Source: Gerris lacustris
Lineage: Eukaryota > Arthropoda > Insecta > Hemiptera > Gerridae
Assembly (NCBI GenBank): GCA_951217055.1
Contig: OX578276.1
Coordinates: forward strand, 59,829,307-59,893,306
DNA: 64,000 nt
Reading direction: 5' to 3'
Below the pieces are notes generated by a model. The model did no database searches. It was not told the DNA's origin and saw nothing but the letters and a program-made list of their open reading frames with translations. This document shows, piece by piece, positions 34,094 through 46,559 of the stretch. The first letter of the stretch is position 1; each line of letters starts with the position of its first letter. Both the position numbers and the translations under genes were made by a program.

Positions 34094-36083
34094 TGCCATC
34101 TTTATCAAGATAAAAGATACGAACTTACATACAGAAAGTTTATTTTTTTCTGTATTTATTATTTAAATCTAACAATCGTAGATAAAGTACGGTACGCAAC
34201 TCGTGGGAAAACGGCATTTTGCATTGCTCGTGTGGTTTTACTACCCTCGCTGTCGCTCGGGTGCAAACTCCACACTCGCATGCAAAATGCTACTTTCCAC
34301 ACTCGACGCGTAATGTACTATTTGATGTATAAATTATAAATCTAAAAAGAATCTTCTTTTTATTAATTTATTTCTAAAAATAGAAAAAAGTTTGGCATGC
34401 TTAGGCCTATGCCCCCTACGGACTTTTGTGCTACGGAATTCTTGTTATAGAAATAAGTCTAAACTCAACAAAGCAAACAATAATATTAATGAAACAAATA
34501 AGCAATAACAATAAGCAATGAAACAAATGTTTAATAACAACAAGTGGTTTACATGATCCGGTAATTATCTATGTGAAAATAACTTGTATTGCTAAATTAG
34601 TATTTAAATTGACATTTTTTTAATTTTTTAAATTAAAATCGTGAGACAGACATTATCATGCGAACCGAGGGACCTTAAAGCTTGTCAATCTATTGAATTG
34701 AATATGATTGCTATCTCAATAATGCTGTTGACAAATTATATAAGGATGATGTAAGGATATTCAATGAAAGTTCGCTATTCATGGGAACCTACACGTAAAT
34801 GGTTTATTTAGTTTCCATATGCTGCTATGATCGAATTAAATAATTATATTTTGATAAAAAAATAGAAGTTATTAGTAAAATAGAAGATTATACAAGTTAT
34901 TAGTGCTAATAGACGACTAGTTCCATGTGCAATGACAGGACAAGTCGGTGCCAAAACCTTGAAAAAAGTAATGAATTTATGAAAAAAATAAGTCATGCCA
35001 TTTTGTAATTATTTCCAGGTGTTTTTCTATTTCTTATTTAGTTGTACTTTCTATTAAAGAAGGTGATATAGTGTTAGAAGTCAAGGTTATGAAGCTGAGT
35101 GAAGAAGCTCTGTTAATTAACTCCTTTTTATCTATGTCTATTGTCTTTTAAGTTTAATCAAGTCTTCTTTTCATTCATCTGTAGATGTATATTGGTCGCC
35201 TCTTCTTGTTTCCAAGGTGTTTTATGATTGCTTTATATCGTGACATGTAATCTATTGGACTTCTTTAACATTGGAATTTTATGCATTAATCCTCGTTTCA
35301 TGAAATTATTCTTTTACGATCCTTTAAATATAAAAAAAAAAAAAATATTAACATTAAACTGAACTATTATGATTATTGTTCCGATAATCGTTTTACATTA
35401 TATACTATCATACAATCATTAAAAATTTTTATATTTCTTGAAAAAAAAAGAAGTAGATTAGTTTGAGTTTATTGCTCTATCATTAAGCTTTTATTATGTT
35501 TAGACAAGTGTAAAGATGTATGTTCTTAAATTAGTTTGTTATAGGTGGACATGTGTATACAAAGAAACAAAGGTATGTTTTATGGCTGCAATTATACGGC
35601 CATATACTGGGATAACTCCAATATATTGTAGTGAGAATCATTCGTTTTTAAATAAACACATTATTTCCCGCATTTCTTCAATTTAAATGCGTTTTAATTT
35701 TTTTTGACGTCGGTCTCTACAGATTTCTTCCAACCCCTCTATTTGTACCGTCCTTTGCATCGTCCCGCCGATCGTTCGGCAATCGTTTAGGATAGGTTTT
35801 ATGCGCAAGCCTTACCATTGTACTGTAATAAAACGCTTATTTGCATCGTATTCCTATATCAGTAAAGAAACCTAACAGATAGGAAACCTTCTTGTTGACA
35901 TTTGTGACGATTTACATAACTGCGCATGTCATACAATCCAGTACTTAAAAATTTGTTTTTGGAGGATCGTTTGGAACGTGCAGTGAACTTTCGTTTACAT
36001 TTTATTTGTAGCTTTCATAGGTTAATTTAAAAAAAAATGTATATATATAAAGAAATAAACCATTGCTATTTTATTTTCTAAAC

Positions 36084-36085
<2 letters not shown>

Positions 36086-36174
<89 letters not shown>

Positions 36175-36200
36175 AGGGTTATATATATATATTATTATAG
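36086..36200. repeat. (TA)n microsatellite
   Basis: TA repeat with single-base interruptions near 36142 and 36172. Confidence 0.95.
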
Positions 36201-36970
36201 GGTTGTAATATTATGCTCTTATAAATAATTTTGACACTGACTAATTTTGTTTCAACGACTTCACATCTAAATATAGGGTCAAAACACTATATTTTAAGGT
36301 ATTCTGCTTAATGATTTGATTTATAACATCAAATAAATAAATAGGATGTTTAAATGGAGAATTATCCGTGGCTACTGATGTTAGTATTTGATTATAATAA
36401 GGATTTAGAGGACAGCTGTCAATCTATTCATAACAGCTGTCAATTGATTTAACGCTGTAAATTCTGTTTGGCTGACTTATAATTTTATACTCTTCAATTT
36501 TCCCTGTTAAAATCTGCTTTGTATTCTCGGTTTTGCAATGTCCATAAACCAGTTTGACTACTTTGTTGACTTGCCTTTTGGTATGCAAATTACCAATTGA
36601 ATTTTTCAGCGACAAAAATAAGTTATTTTAAAATGGAAATGAGGAAGGAAGCGGCCGCACTTGTCCTGTAATCTCGGCTCGCTGGAACACGGCCAAGATG
36701 ATATAATTTCGCAAGGGTCTTGTTAGATTTCGCACTACGCCTGCCTTAATGTTGTTCTTGTTTTTGAACCATATGGTGCTATGTCAAGTATTTTTTAAAT
36801 CTAAGAAAAATTGTATATTCTTTAGTGTCAACGTTTTTTAAAACATTGAAGATAGTTAAACTATATTTTTCTTTAGATGATGATCCTCAGATAATCGTAT
36901 TCACCGAATGGTCAGAGAGAATTTGGCTTATTTCGTTATTTTTGGTTTTTTAATCTTAACTGCAGAAGCA

Positions 36971-37050
36971 CAGGGCCGCTGAGAGGATTTCTGGTCCCCT
37001 GGACAAGTTAGCATCTCGGCCCCTTTGAACAAATAACGGCAGGGGGTCCT
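36971..37050. mobile_element. hAT-like MITE fragment
   Basis: CAGGGCCGCTGAGAGG followed by GC-rich CTCGGCCCCT and CAGGGGGTCCTCCCCC resembles the end of a hAT MITE. A related CAGGGCCGCCCCATGG lies at 38420. No partner end or duplication was found. Confidence 0.35.
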
Positions 37051-37341
37051 CCCCCGGAGAATTTTTTAAAATTTAAGTGCAAAATGATGAGTTTTAAGGA
37101 TTTCTGAGGACAAGTTTGTCATTACATGAATAGATGTTTGGTGGGGACAAATTTTGAAGTTTAACTAAGATGGGCTAAAAAAAGCCCAAATAATTGAGAT
37201 GTTATGTAGCTGGTAAGTTTCATTAAAAAGCCTTCTTTTACACTTTGTATAATACATAATATAAAATAAAACATAATATAAACATAGTATAAATTGTGAG
37301 ATTAAGAGTAAATAAATGAAATTAGTTAAGTAACACAAATA

Positions 37342-37916
37342 AGTACATTACGCGTCGAGTGCGGGAAGTAGCATTTTGCATGCGAGTGTGGAGTTTGCAC
37401 CCGAGCGACAGCGAGGGTAGTAAAACCACACGAGCAATGCAAAATGCTGTTTTCGCACGAGTTGCGTACCGTACTTTATCTATGATTGTTAGATTTAAAT
37501 AATAAATACAGAAAAAAATAAACTTGCTGTATGTAAGTTCGTATCTCTTCTCTTGATAAAGATGGCATTAATCTTGAGTTGTATTTTTTGCCGAATTAAT
37601 TATTTCTGGAGGAGTATTATTCTCTACATTTTCGTCAAAGCCACTTGATTCATTCATTGATTTTCACTAAAAACTCGATATAAACAGTTACTTTAATAAA
37701 AGAATAGCAAATTAGTTTTGTTAAATGTAAACAAACTCGCTAGTCGTGCGTAAAGCTGAAGAATTCCTCTTCTTTACCGCGCTAGCGTGGTAAAGAAGAG
37801 AAATTCTTCAGAACCATGAGACGCGCATGCGCAATGAATACAAGTACGTAAATAATCACTTTCTACGCATCTAAACAGAGATATAATGTTTATATTTCGT
37901 ATCAATCGTAGATAAA
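37342..37916 (-). mobile_element. Right arm of inverted MITE pair
   Basis: Reverse-complement copy of 33746-34319, including the 56-bp palindrome (37756-37811), the terminal TTTATCTAYGATTG repeats and the small ORF. Ends at GATAAA, 37916. No target duplication is evident outside the pair, so the two may be independent insertions or a segmental inversion. Confidence 0.65.
37568..37657 (-). CDS. 29-residue ORF, second copy
   Basis: Same length, start and stop as 34004-34093, differing at residue 7 (Phe for Cys). Retention of the frame over both copies is the only argument for function; two closely similar copies would keep it by descent anyway. Confidence 0.2.
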   Translation of the reverse strand: MNESSGFDENVENNTPPEIINSAKNTTQD

Positions 37917-38102
37917 GTTCATTACAAGTGAAAATGTAAGAGTTATTAATATCAGTTTGATAATATGATTTGTCTGTTTCTCTCCTGTAAATTAACATTG
38001 ACCATATTGAATAAGATGAAAAAATCACAAAAATCTAAGTAACTAAAAACCAAAGAATTCAAACCTCCGTACTCATGACACATTAGGAATATTTTTAAGT
38101 TC

Positions 38103-38386
38103 ATCACAATCAGTGGCGTAGCTAGAGCATTGGGGCCCCTCGCCAAAATAATAAATAAAAATGATGAGCAAAAAAAAAAAAAAAAACTTTTGCGTTCAGA
38201 ATTAAATGGGGCCCCCTGACAATGGTATAGAGGTATAATTCCAAGTTAGATTTTATTATGCTCTAAAGGGGCCCCATCGAAAATGGTACAAAGATAGTAG
38301 TTTCTTGTTTGTTTAGGATTTGGGGGCCCTCTGGCACCGGGGGCCCGCCCGCAATTCGGGTCCATAGTTACGCCACTGATCACAAT
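38103..38386 (+). mobile_element. hAT MITE with 8-bp target duplication
   Basis: Terminal inverted repeats CAGTGGCGTAGCTA (38111) and TAGTTACGCCACTG (ends 38378). The 8-bp sequence ATCACAAT is duplicated exactly (38103-38110, 38379-38386), the hAT signature. The 268-bp body has GGGGCCCC-rich blocks and a poly-A run and no transposase. Confidence 0.9.
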
Positions 38387-38479
38387 AGCCTTCTTGCTTT
38401 TTGGTGGTAAAAAAAAACAGGGCCGCCCCATGGAGGCCCGGGCCCCCTGGAGACCTGGGCCGCTGAGCAATTGTACCTT

Positions 38480-40020
38480 ACTTATAATGTTCATTTCTTT
38501 CCCAAAGAAATGAAAATATTATTAGAAATTAAAAACAAAATGTATGCGCTTTTATATACCTATATTGACAAAGAACCGTTGGGTTATTAAATAGTAGACT
38601 TGGGAGTGTAAAGTATTCAATTATTTTTGCTTCTAATTATTTTTACCTTACTATTCCCAGATTATGAGAATAATCATAAACAACTTCCCCTGACAATTAC
38701 ACTTTTTGCTTCATGGATATTTTTGTTTTTATAATTTCCCTTCGATTTCTTAAACGATACTCTAGAGAAATTTCTTTTCTTATTCTAAAATGACATTAAA
38801 CAAGTACAAGTGAAATAAATCAACTAACAAAAACAAATCTATTAGACGCTACGCCGGCGATATTTAGAGTTGTTGAAAATAAATATCTCCTGCCCCTAGT
38901 CCTAGTCCAACGACCTTAAGCTTTTATTATTGTTTGAAATTATTTAATTTGGTGAAATAAATATAAAGAGTTACTTGTTTGTGTGTTCTAATTGAAAAAA
39001 GAAACAACTTTTTTTCTTTTTATGTTTTATGTTCTACTAGATTTCTAAAACATTTTATGCTTGGTTTTATTGTCAGTCTATCATAGGATTTAATTCAATT
39101 TGTGAATTATAAAAGATAGTATTTATCCCATCGTAGAAATTCTCTGCTTGTGTTTTATGTCGGTATTTTTATTTCGTCATTTCGTTATGTTTTCACTAAG
39201 AACGTAGAAAGTTTTTTAATTTTTTTTTACTCCTTGAGAAAGGAGATGTTTTATATATTTTTATTACCTTTCTAGAACCAAAAAGCACTAAAACGAAATC
39301 CTGGCTCTCCCTAAACAGTATACAAGTTCTGGAAAGTATATTTTCTCCTTGTATAGTGTAGGGATATTTATTTAACCTCTTTCATATTATAAAATAGTTT
39401 ATCTTGTCAAATAATTAGTACTTGTTTTGTTGAAAGTACAATTATATGAAAGATAAAAACTAAAACTAATTGTTTTGCTGATTTTAATCAAATTAATTTT
39501 CTAATATTAATCGAATATAAACATACAAATTCAAACAGGTTATATGTAACTTCTTGGGTGGTCGGTTTTTGAACCTTTAAGATAACTATAGCAAACGAAT
39601 GAAACTATTTTTGTTTAAATATGTAGTTTTAATTACTTATAATTTAATTTTTAAAATACTTTTTTAATGGAATTTCGAAGAGACTAATTAACCAACTTTT
39701 GCTGTTATGCTTATGTTTATTTAAAACCTCACGAAAAGCAATAACTTAACATTTAGAAACGTTCAGATGTATTTAGAAAATGCTGATACTTCGTATTTCC
39801 TTAATCTCCTAAAATACGCTTGCAGGGATTCTTTATAGGGGCCCAAATATGTAATCCCTTCAAAAATCAGTTATACTTTTCTGAGCTAACTAATACCATA
39901 AATTTGAGTTAGTAAACATTTACTACCCTGACTTTAAAATACCCGTAGCTGACTAAACTAATATCTGAGAGAAGTCAATAACGATTTGTTAATATTCTAT
40001 ATATTTTGGACTATACAACT
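38480..40020. other. AT-rich spacer
   Basis: No features recognised. Confidence 0.45.
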
Positions 40021-40029
40021 TAAAACATT

Positions 40030-40720
40030 CATTAGGGGCTCCGTAGCCAAAAACGAGGACCCTTTTACATTCCTGCGCTTATTTGTATCAGTCCGTCTGT
40101 AACGCTCCTAATCTCCGAAAGTATTACCCGACACGAAATTTTTAAACTTTGCAGTTGTGTTATGTGTAATAACAATAACTCAATTACAGAGAAATTTTAG
40201 GGAAGCCCCCAAAAATCTTCCCTCAAAATCTAGGGGTTAATATTTTATTTTTTTACCGGAAATGCATCATATTGGGTGTTAAATGGAAGAGGAGGAAACC
40301 CTGAGTACAAATAAATATTTAGTTTTGTTTTTGTAAAAAGTCATCTTTGCTCCATGTCTCCTTAAATTTTATTTATTTATTTATTTTTTTTTCGGTTTTT
40401 GTTTTCCCCCTTTATTTTTTTGTAACAAATCATTGTTTCAAAAACATTAATTTAGTTTACGTACAAAACTGTTTTTAAGGATTTTTTCATGCTTAGCATA
40501 TTTTGTTAAAAAAAAAAATTTCCAAATGTTTTATCATAGAAACGAATTTAGCTATACCCTTCGGAGTAGTTTCATTGCATTTTTATTGCCCCTCTGTGCA
40601 ATAAAATTGCACAGAGGGGCGGTTTGTTTCACGTCTTTATAATAAATGGTTCAAAAGTTATAGCTAAAACAAACCTTCAAATGGCTGCCATCTTAATTTG
40701 ATACGGCTAGGCCAATTATG
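40030..40720. repeat. Probable decayed dispersed repeat
   Basis: Phrases such as GGGGCTCCGTAGCC, GTCCGTCTGTAACG and CTCCTAATCTCCGAAAGT are in the style of arthropod dispersed repeats, and the region ends near a perfect hairpin. No second copy within the window to define its limits. Confidence 0.3.
40588..40620. repeat. Perfect 15-bp hairpin with AAA loop
   Basis: GCCCCTCTGTGCAAT, loop AAA, then the exact complement. Strong GC-rich stem in AT-rich surroundings. Not followed by a T run and not near a gene. Confidence 0.9.
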
Positions 40721-41162
40721 CTGGTTAACGAACTCGATCTATTTGTTTAATTGCCTATGGACTCTTTGTGTGTGCTAAAAGCACATATTTGGCCAATTTA
40801 TTGATCTCCTCTTAATGCATAATATGTATAATGTCTGAAAAATAATCTGTACGTTTTAAAATTGACCTTTGCAAAGAAATGCTTTGAAAGGAAGGATTTG
40901 TAACTAATTATGTCATGCTGCAAATCTTCCCTGGGTTAAGATGTATAATTGCTATATATGTTCAGGAAATAAAAAAAAAATCCCTTTTAAAGCAAAAAGT
41001 AAGCTATTATGAAGTTATCCTGTATACCTTTATATTATTATGGATAGTACTGTGATTTTACTCAACTTTAATATGTATTTACTTTATATATACAGGTTTA
41101 TTTACATATATTATCATCTTATTTTATACTTTATAGTAACTGTAAGTATTGAATTGTTGCAG
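40721..41162. other. AT-rich sequence
   Basis: Nothing recognised besides the acceptor-like tract at its end. Confidence 0.4.
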
Positions 41163-41220
41163 GAAGGAGACTTGGAGTAATAAGACGATGGAGTATTCAT
41201 GAAGAAATAACTCTTTTATG
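41163..41220 (+). CDS. Possible short exon with Myb/SANT-like residues
   Basis: 58 bp bounded by TTGAATTGTTGCAG and ATG|GTGAGT, both good splice signals. Only one frame is open; it encodes RRLGVIRRWSIHEEITLL. The pattern RRW....E..LL resembles the first helix of Myb/SANT domains, but 18 residues are too few to assign. It cannot join directly in frame to the candidate at 43141, because TG|A would create a stop. Confidence 0.22.
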
Positions 41221-43140
41221 GTGAGTTTCTTCTATTTTTTATTAATTTATGAACACCGTATTAGTATTTAAAACAAACGTTTGTTTCCGTAAATGGCTAT
41301 AAGGGTCTTAACTATTCTGTTATTTCTTCAAAGCTAAAAGACTTTATAATGAGTTGTCAGAATGGTATTTTTAATTAATTGTTTAATGTTAAAGGTATGT
41401 TGATGCGGTATTGGTGCTTATACTTAATAACTTTGGCTCATTACTCATTTTATTACTTTAAGTAAAGTATATTCGTTTTATTTAGTTTTGTGTACCTAAG
41501 GTAGTATTTTTTTTTTATCATAGTCAGTAGGTACAATAAAACAAATTTATTTCATACACTCATGGTTAAATTAATAATATACATGTTTTCTTTTTTGAGA
41601 AATATAACCAAGTCAATAAGAATTTCATATGTTCTTACACTGAAACAAGGCTAACATGGCAAACTTTTATTGAATCCTGACATGTCTGTCGCCATAATTT
41701 ATTAATATTTAAATTTAGTATAGATTCCCTATTTTTTTTTATACATTTTATACATTTAATTTTAATAATTTGTTTAAGAAAGCGGATTGTTTTAAAACCT
41801 ATGAGTAGATTTTAACTCCGATGGACATATTTAAGGTGAAGTTATGTGTTTTTTCTATTTCTATGCGCTAAGTATATTTTAGTTAAAAAATATAAAAACG
41901 GCTTGTGTCTATCTCCTTATTTAGCAATTTAGTAGATTTTTGAGGGTAGAAGTGTTTATTGAGAATTATCTTGTGGCGACAGATAAAAAATGTCTCTATC
42001 TCGTTGGGAAACGTGGGTCTTATCACCAGTTATGACTGTTTAAACTGTTTATTATAATAGACTCAACAATAGGTAGAACATTTACTTAAACTAAAAAACT
42101 TAAGAACCTGCCGCTTAAGTAGTATAATGACACTTGTTATTATTGCTTTACTGCCTCGGACCGATATTTTTATACATTTTTGACTACTTCGGGAAGGGGA
42201 ATTTCAAGATAGAACTGATCGAATTGAAAATCTATTGGACTAGACACAAGACATTATTATGAGAGTAAGATTTGATTTATGCATTGATTCACCTCCATAT
42301 CAGCAGTCAGCAGTTAACTTGCATAAAGCACGGGTGAGCGGCTATTATAGTATATAAATATTAGCTATTGTGTAAAAATAAGTGCTCCACTAAGAGATTG
42401 CTATATTAAATTTAAAATAATAATTTGATACACATTAAATTTATTATCATAATATACATAATCGTTTATATAATCGAGTAGTGTCCCGACGGTGATGACT
42501 CACCCCGAAATTATTTTTTATTGCTAAGCTAAGACAACCACATTTATTCGAATAAATATAAATGTTTGTTTTGATTTGTTGGTCTTCAAATAGATATAAT
42601 GACTTATCTATATCTAAATAGATATCTAAATTAATTTTCTAAATTTTACTTTTTTTCTAAATATAAAATTAAGCCCGTTTTGTAATTATTTAGATTATTA
42701 TATAATTATATTATATATTCTACTGTATTTATATACATATATAAATACAGATGTCAAGAAATTATCTTTAAATTACTTAAAGTACTTTAAAATTAAAATT
42801 ATTACATATTTTTATAATATAATTTATAATAATATGTTTATTGTTTATAATAATATTGTTTGTTGTTGTTATTTTATTATTTAATACTATTCAGTTACAA
42901 TTAAAAACATTTTAGTAACATTCTAATACACTCAATGTTAAGTAAGTGGGAATCATAAATATTTTTCGTCGTTAGTACAACAATCTACACTTGATCCTGT
43001 CCTTGATTCTCAATGAAATAACGTTTGTTTTACAATTTGTGGTCTTTATATCTTAGAACGTAGTTCCTAATATTTGCTAATATATTGGAATTTACTTACC
43101 TAACTTTTCTCAAGCACGTCATTATTTGCTTTTGTTATAG
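41221..43140. other. AT-rich sequence
   Basis: No features recognised. Confidence 0.45.
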
Positions 43141-43232
43141 AGGTTGGACTCAATACCGACGCAAAGTTCGCAATTCATCAATTCATGTTGAAAGTGATGT
43201 CATCAAATCATTAAGGATTTGTTTGATCTCCT
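43141..43232 (+). CDS. Possible internal exon, unknown
   Basis: 92 bp after TTTGCTTTTGTTATAG and before GTAAGG. The one open frame gives GWTQYRRKVRNSSIHVESDV and onwards to ICLIS. Downstream 43240-43479 is also GC-richer, carries a hydrophobic open frame of about 80 residues and ends at a donor-like AAA|GTAAGT. The two frames are not collinear. Could be a decayed gene or chance. Confidence 0.22.
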
Positions 43233-43489
43233 GTAAGGAATGTGCGCCCAACCCTTTATCCAATTATGGAGAAGCATTTCAAATCTTTATAAGTTGGCTT
43301 GGAGCCTAACTAATTCGGCTTACCTCGTGATCGTGATGTTCCTAAACGGCCCCATGTTTTGTTTTCTATCCCCACCATTGGAAGTGGATTGTGTAATCCG
43401 GTCCAATTACTTCATCTTGTTTTACGTGATGTTTTCTCGTCTTTCTTACCTTCTTCTCTTTCGGGCTCTGGAACGAAAGTAAGTGCCTG

Positions 43490-44096
43490 CGCATTCTAAT
43501 TATTAACTGACTGAGTTCAAGTAAACAAGTATTTACGTCGATTCCTTTTCATCAGGTTGTGTATAAAATTGTAAGTCTTTCTAAGTTTAATGAGATGTTG
43601 CCTTCGGATCTGTAACGTAGCATATTATTTATCAGTGAAAGTACTCCCGCACCAAATAATTTTACGTATTGAGGGAAAAAATATATAATTTTGACCCAGT
43701 ATGCCTACCTAATTAGTTAAAATTTCTAAAATTTGAATATCCTTTTTGTAAATATAAAATTAGCCAACTTAAGAAAATTAAAATCATAAAATTATTATTT
43801 TATGCAAAATTCATGATAAAATGTATTTAAATAAAATTATATGTATATACATATCTAGATTAATGTGGTAGGTTCACCAAAGGAAATTTAAAGTAATATA
43901 AGTAGGAACTTAAAAATGGTAAAAATCAACCCTGATGATAAAAAACCCTATATTAAGGTTCACATGATAAGGCAGATGATTTGAAATCTCCTTCCCAAAC
44001 CTGTAACTCGCAATAATCTCATTTCTGAAAGTATAGTAAAATGTTCTCATACACCTTAATAATTATATTTATGTATTACATGTTTTTTGGACATTT

Positions 44097-44100
<4 letters not shown>
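43490..44100. other. AT-rich spacer
   Basis: Nothing recognised. Confidence 0.45.

Positions 44101-44166
<66 letters not shown>
44101..44166. repeat. (TA)n microsatellite
   Basis: About 33 TA units. Confidence 0.95.
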
Positions 44167-44168
<2 letters not shown>

Positions 44169-44362
44169 CTCCCGTCTAACGACGTTTCGGAACATGTACT
44201 TCTCTTAGTCTACCAATGGGATTGGTATTTTTATTTGATTACCAAAATGTTATGATCCTTGAGTTTTTTTTTTTAATTCAATATCATTTCAGTTGTTTAG
44301 TTAAGCCCTATCATCTTTTAAAGTTTCTTATCTAAATGAAGAAATCAATCCAATAATTATGG

Positions 44363-44803
44363 CTTCCAAGCTTACCGAAGGTAACGGAAGCTATGTGATC
44401 GTTCTGAAGAAAGAAAATATTTTATGTCTCCGATTTCAAAAAGTCCAAGACAGAAATCCGTTTCAGACATCAGGGAACATTTTTGATTCCGTGTCTGTCT
44501 GTCGGTCTGTCGCTCAATTTTTGCAAACCAACATATGATATAAACGACTCGTCCGATTTTTTTGAAATTTTGATAGTTCGTCATATAGCCCCTTATTAAT
44601 TTCAACCATGTGCGCTCTTTAAATTGTCTTAATTGATTCTTAAATACATGTAGAAAATCAAAACAATTTTGAAACATTTTAAAAACGAGGGAAATATGAA
44701 ATAAATTTCGATAATGTTAGGTTTTAAAAACAATAAAATCATTAAATTTTAAGAAATAGGATCGAGGAAGAGGAAGAAATGTGCAACACAAATTGGTATT
44801 TTC
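44363..44803 (+). mobile_element. Helitron-like repeat, subfamily B copy
   Basis: 5' hairpin at 44363-44390 with one base changed (CTTCCA), GCTATGTGATCGTTCTGAAG, the (TGTC)n core, then a diverged 3' end (GAGGAAGAGGAAGAAATGTG, AATTGGTATTTTC). The 101-residue minus-strand frame is a shadow of the repeat. Confidence 0.7.
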
Positions 44804-45603
44804 TTTACAAAATAGTATTTTTCTTTTGAAATATAAACAAGAAACGAGGTTTGTATATTATAGAAGCTACATTTACTTAAATCTTTACAGCTTCATTTAC
44901 TTAAATGATTAATGATAGTAATATTAATGTACATTATTAAACGATAGAAGTATGCATGAGTATAAATAGTAGTAGGTGAAGGAGGCAGATGATAGTATGA
45001 TGGTATTCATCAAATTGAATTGGGTCTGGCTATAATATAGCCTGCTTTAGCTTATCTAACCCCTAGTAGGTAAAGAAGCTCTCTGACTGTGCCCCCTCCT
45101 TCATTTCTATAGCCATCTGTTAATGCTTTAACTCTGTTCTAATGTTTTCTCAGCATGCAACCTCACTCACTACACTTCAAATAGGCAACTAACTACCTTA
45201 CCCATAACGCCCTCTTCAATCACTTAAAATCTCAAGACTCAACTCGGAGAAATTACAATTACATCATATTATCCCATTACATATTAATATCACAATCTGT
45301 GCTTTTAATATCTGGTCCAAAATGTGCTTTTGCGTTTTCAAAATTATAATTAGAATGATGAACGAAGCTATTTACTTAATGAAGAGTAATTCGATTAAAT
45401 ATAAACCCATTCCTTTTACGGTTAGACAAAAACTAATTGCATTTAATATAATAGCCATTTTTTGAAGAACATTTACAGTTACATTTTTCTATAAAATACA
45501 TACATTTTGTTTTTTCCTGTTTTCAAATCGGTTTTTTTAGAACCGTGGCACCAATTGCATTTAATTAATAATAATGTATGCCGTGCATATTGAAGGACGT
45601 TTC
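44804..45603. other. AT-rich sequence with GC-richer patch
   Basis: 45010-45230 is somewhat GC-richer but open in no convincing frame. Unassigned. Confidence 0.4.
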
Positions 45604-45934
45604 TTAAGGCTCTACCGCCCTTTGATGGTTATAAAAATCATTAAAATGAAAATTATATTGGTTCTAAGCAAGATATCAAAAATCTAAGTACAGGCTTCAA
45701 TCCTAATTTTAATTCTTAACAATTTGAGCCCTATTTCAACACCCTACTACAATAAATACTACAACTATTTGGCGCCTGTACTATTTATCGTAGGAAGTTT
45801 AAATAGGGCTCAAATTGTGCAGAATTAAAATTGGGAATGAAGCCTGTACTTAGATTTTTGATATCTTGCTTGCCAACCAATAAAAATTGAATTTTACTGT
45901 TTTTTCTTACCTCAAAGGGCGGTAGAGCCTTAAT
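45604..45934. mobile_element. 331-bp palindromic MITE with TTAA ends
   Basis: TTAAGGCTCTACCGCCCTTT at the left and its exact complement at the right. Inner arms about 150 bp pair well (GATATCAAAAATCTAAGTAC, GAGCCCTATTT). TTAA at both ends fits a piggyBac-type duplication, but because TTAA is a palindrome a TWA or TA duplication is equally possible. Confidence 0.75.
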
Positions 45935-46390
45935 CTCGGTTATGATTTCTTGAAATACTTAGTATTTCAAAGTTTAAAATATTTCCTTTTACCTTAATAT
46001 AATTCATGGAGCAAACTTTTATCTCTTTAAATAGAAAATGACTGTAAAACGTCATAGTAGTATGTTTGTTGATACACATCTATGTTTGTTGATTGTCGTA
46101 AAATCCAATTTGAAACGCATTAAGATTTCAGATGATATTGGAAGTTATTTCGACTTAGAGTAACCTCACAAACACAATGGAGAAGCTATTAGTTTAGCTA
46201 CCAGTAGTATAGCTACCAGGGTATCTAGCTACTTTAAATCAAGTATATTTGTAGGATGTTAATTTAAAGAAAGAAACACCGTATTAAATGGAAAATAACA
46301 GTAAATCACTTAGGTACTATGTTTTTAGATGTCGTAAAATCAAATTTGAAACGCATATTAGGATGATAACGAAATGTAAAGAAAGACACA
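45935..46390 (+). repeat. Diverged direct repeat pair
   Basis: 46040-46125 and 46295-46360 share TCGTAAAATCCAATTTGAAA-type sequence (with AAACGCAT following) and upstream AACAGTAAA-type blocks. The 92-residue frame over the second copy shows no domain. Confidence 0.4.
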
Positions 46391-46559
46391 CACCAGGGAT
46401 TTATCAATTTAGATTTTTTATTTATTTAGATCTTTCCAAAGCCTTCTTTCCTTATTCTAGATTTTATTTTTATTTTGAAGTATTCTCTATAATACATGCA
46501 ACTATTGGCTCCATTCATTACATTGTTGCTCCTAATGTAAAAAAAAAAAAAAAATGTGT

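Larger units (their letters stand above)
33746..34319 (+). mobile_element. Left arm of inverted MITE pair
   Basis: The first 446 bp are bounded by TTTATCTACGATTG and its complement CAATCGTAGATAAA (34177-34190), so this is a MITE in its own right. It contains a 56-bp palindrome (33850-33905) and a 29-codon ORF (34004-34093). A second palindromic block follows (34189-34319) with GCATTTTGCA..CGTGTGG ends. The whole arm is repeated in reverse at 37342-37916 with few differences. Confidence 0.65.
34324..37341. other. 3-kb AT-rich spacer between inverted arms
   Basis: No transposase or other ORF above background. Contains (TA)n at 36086-36172 and a hAT-like fragment at 36971-37050. A 63-residue minus-strand frame at 36424-36615 has no recognisable domain. 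Confidence 0.5.
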
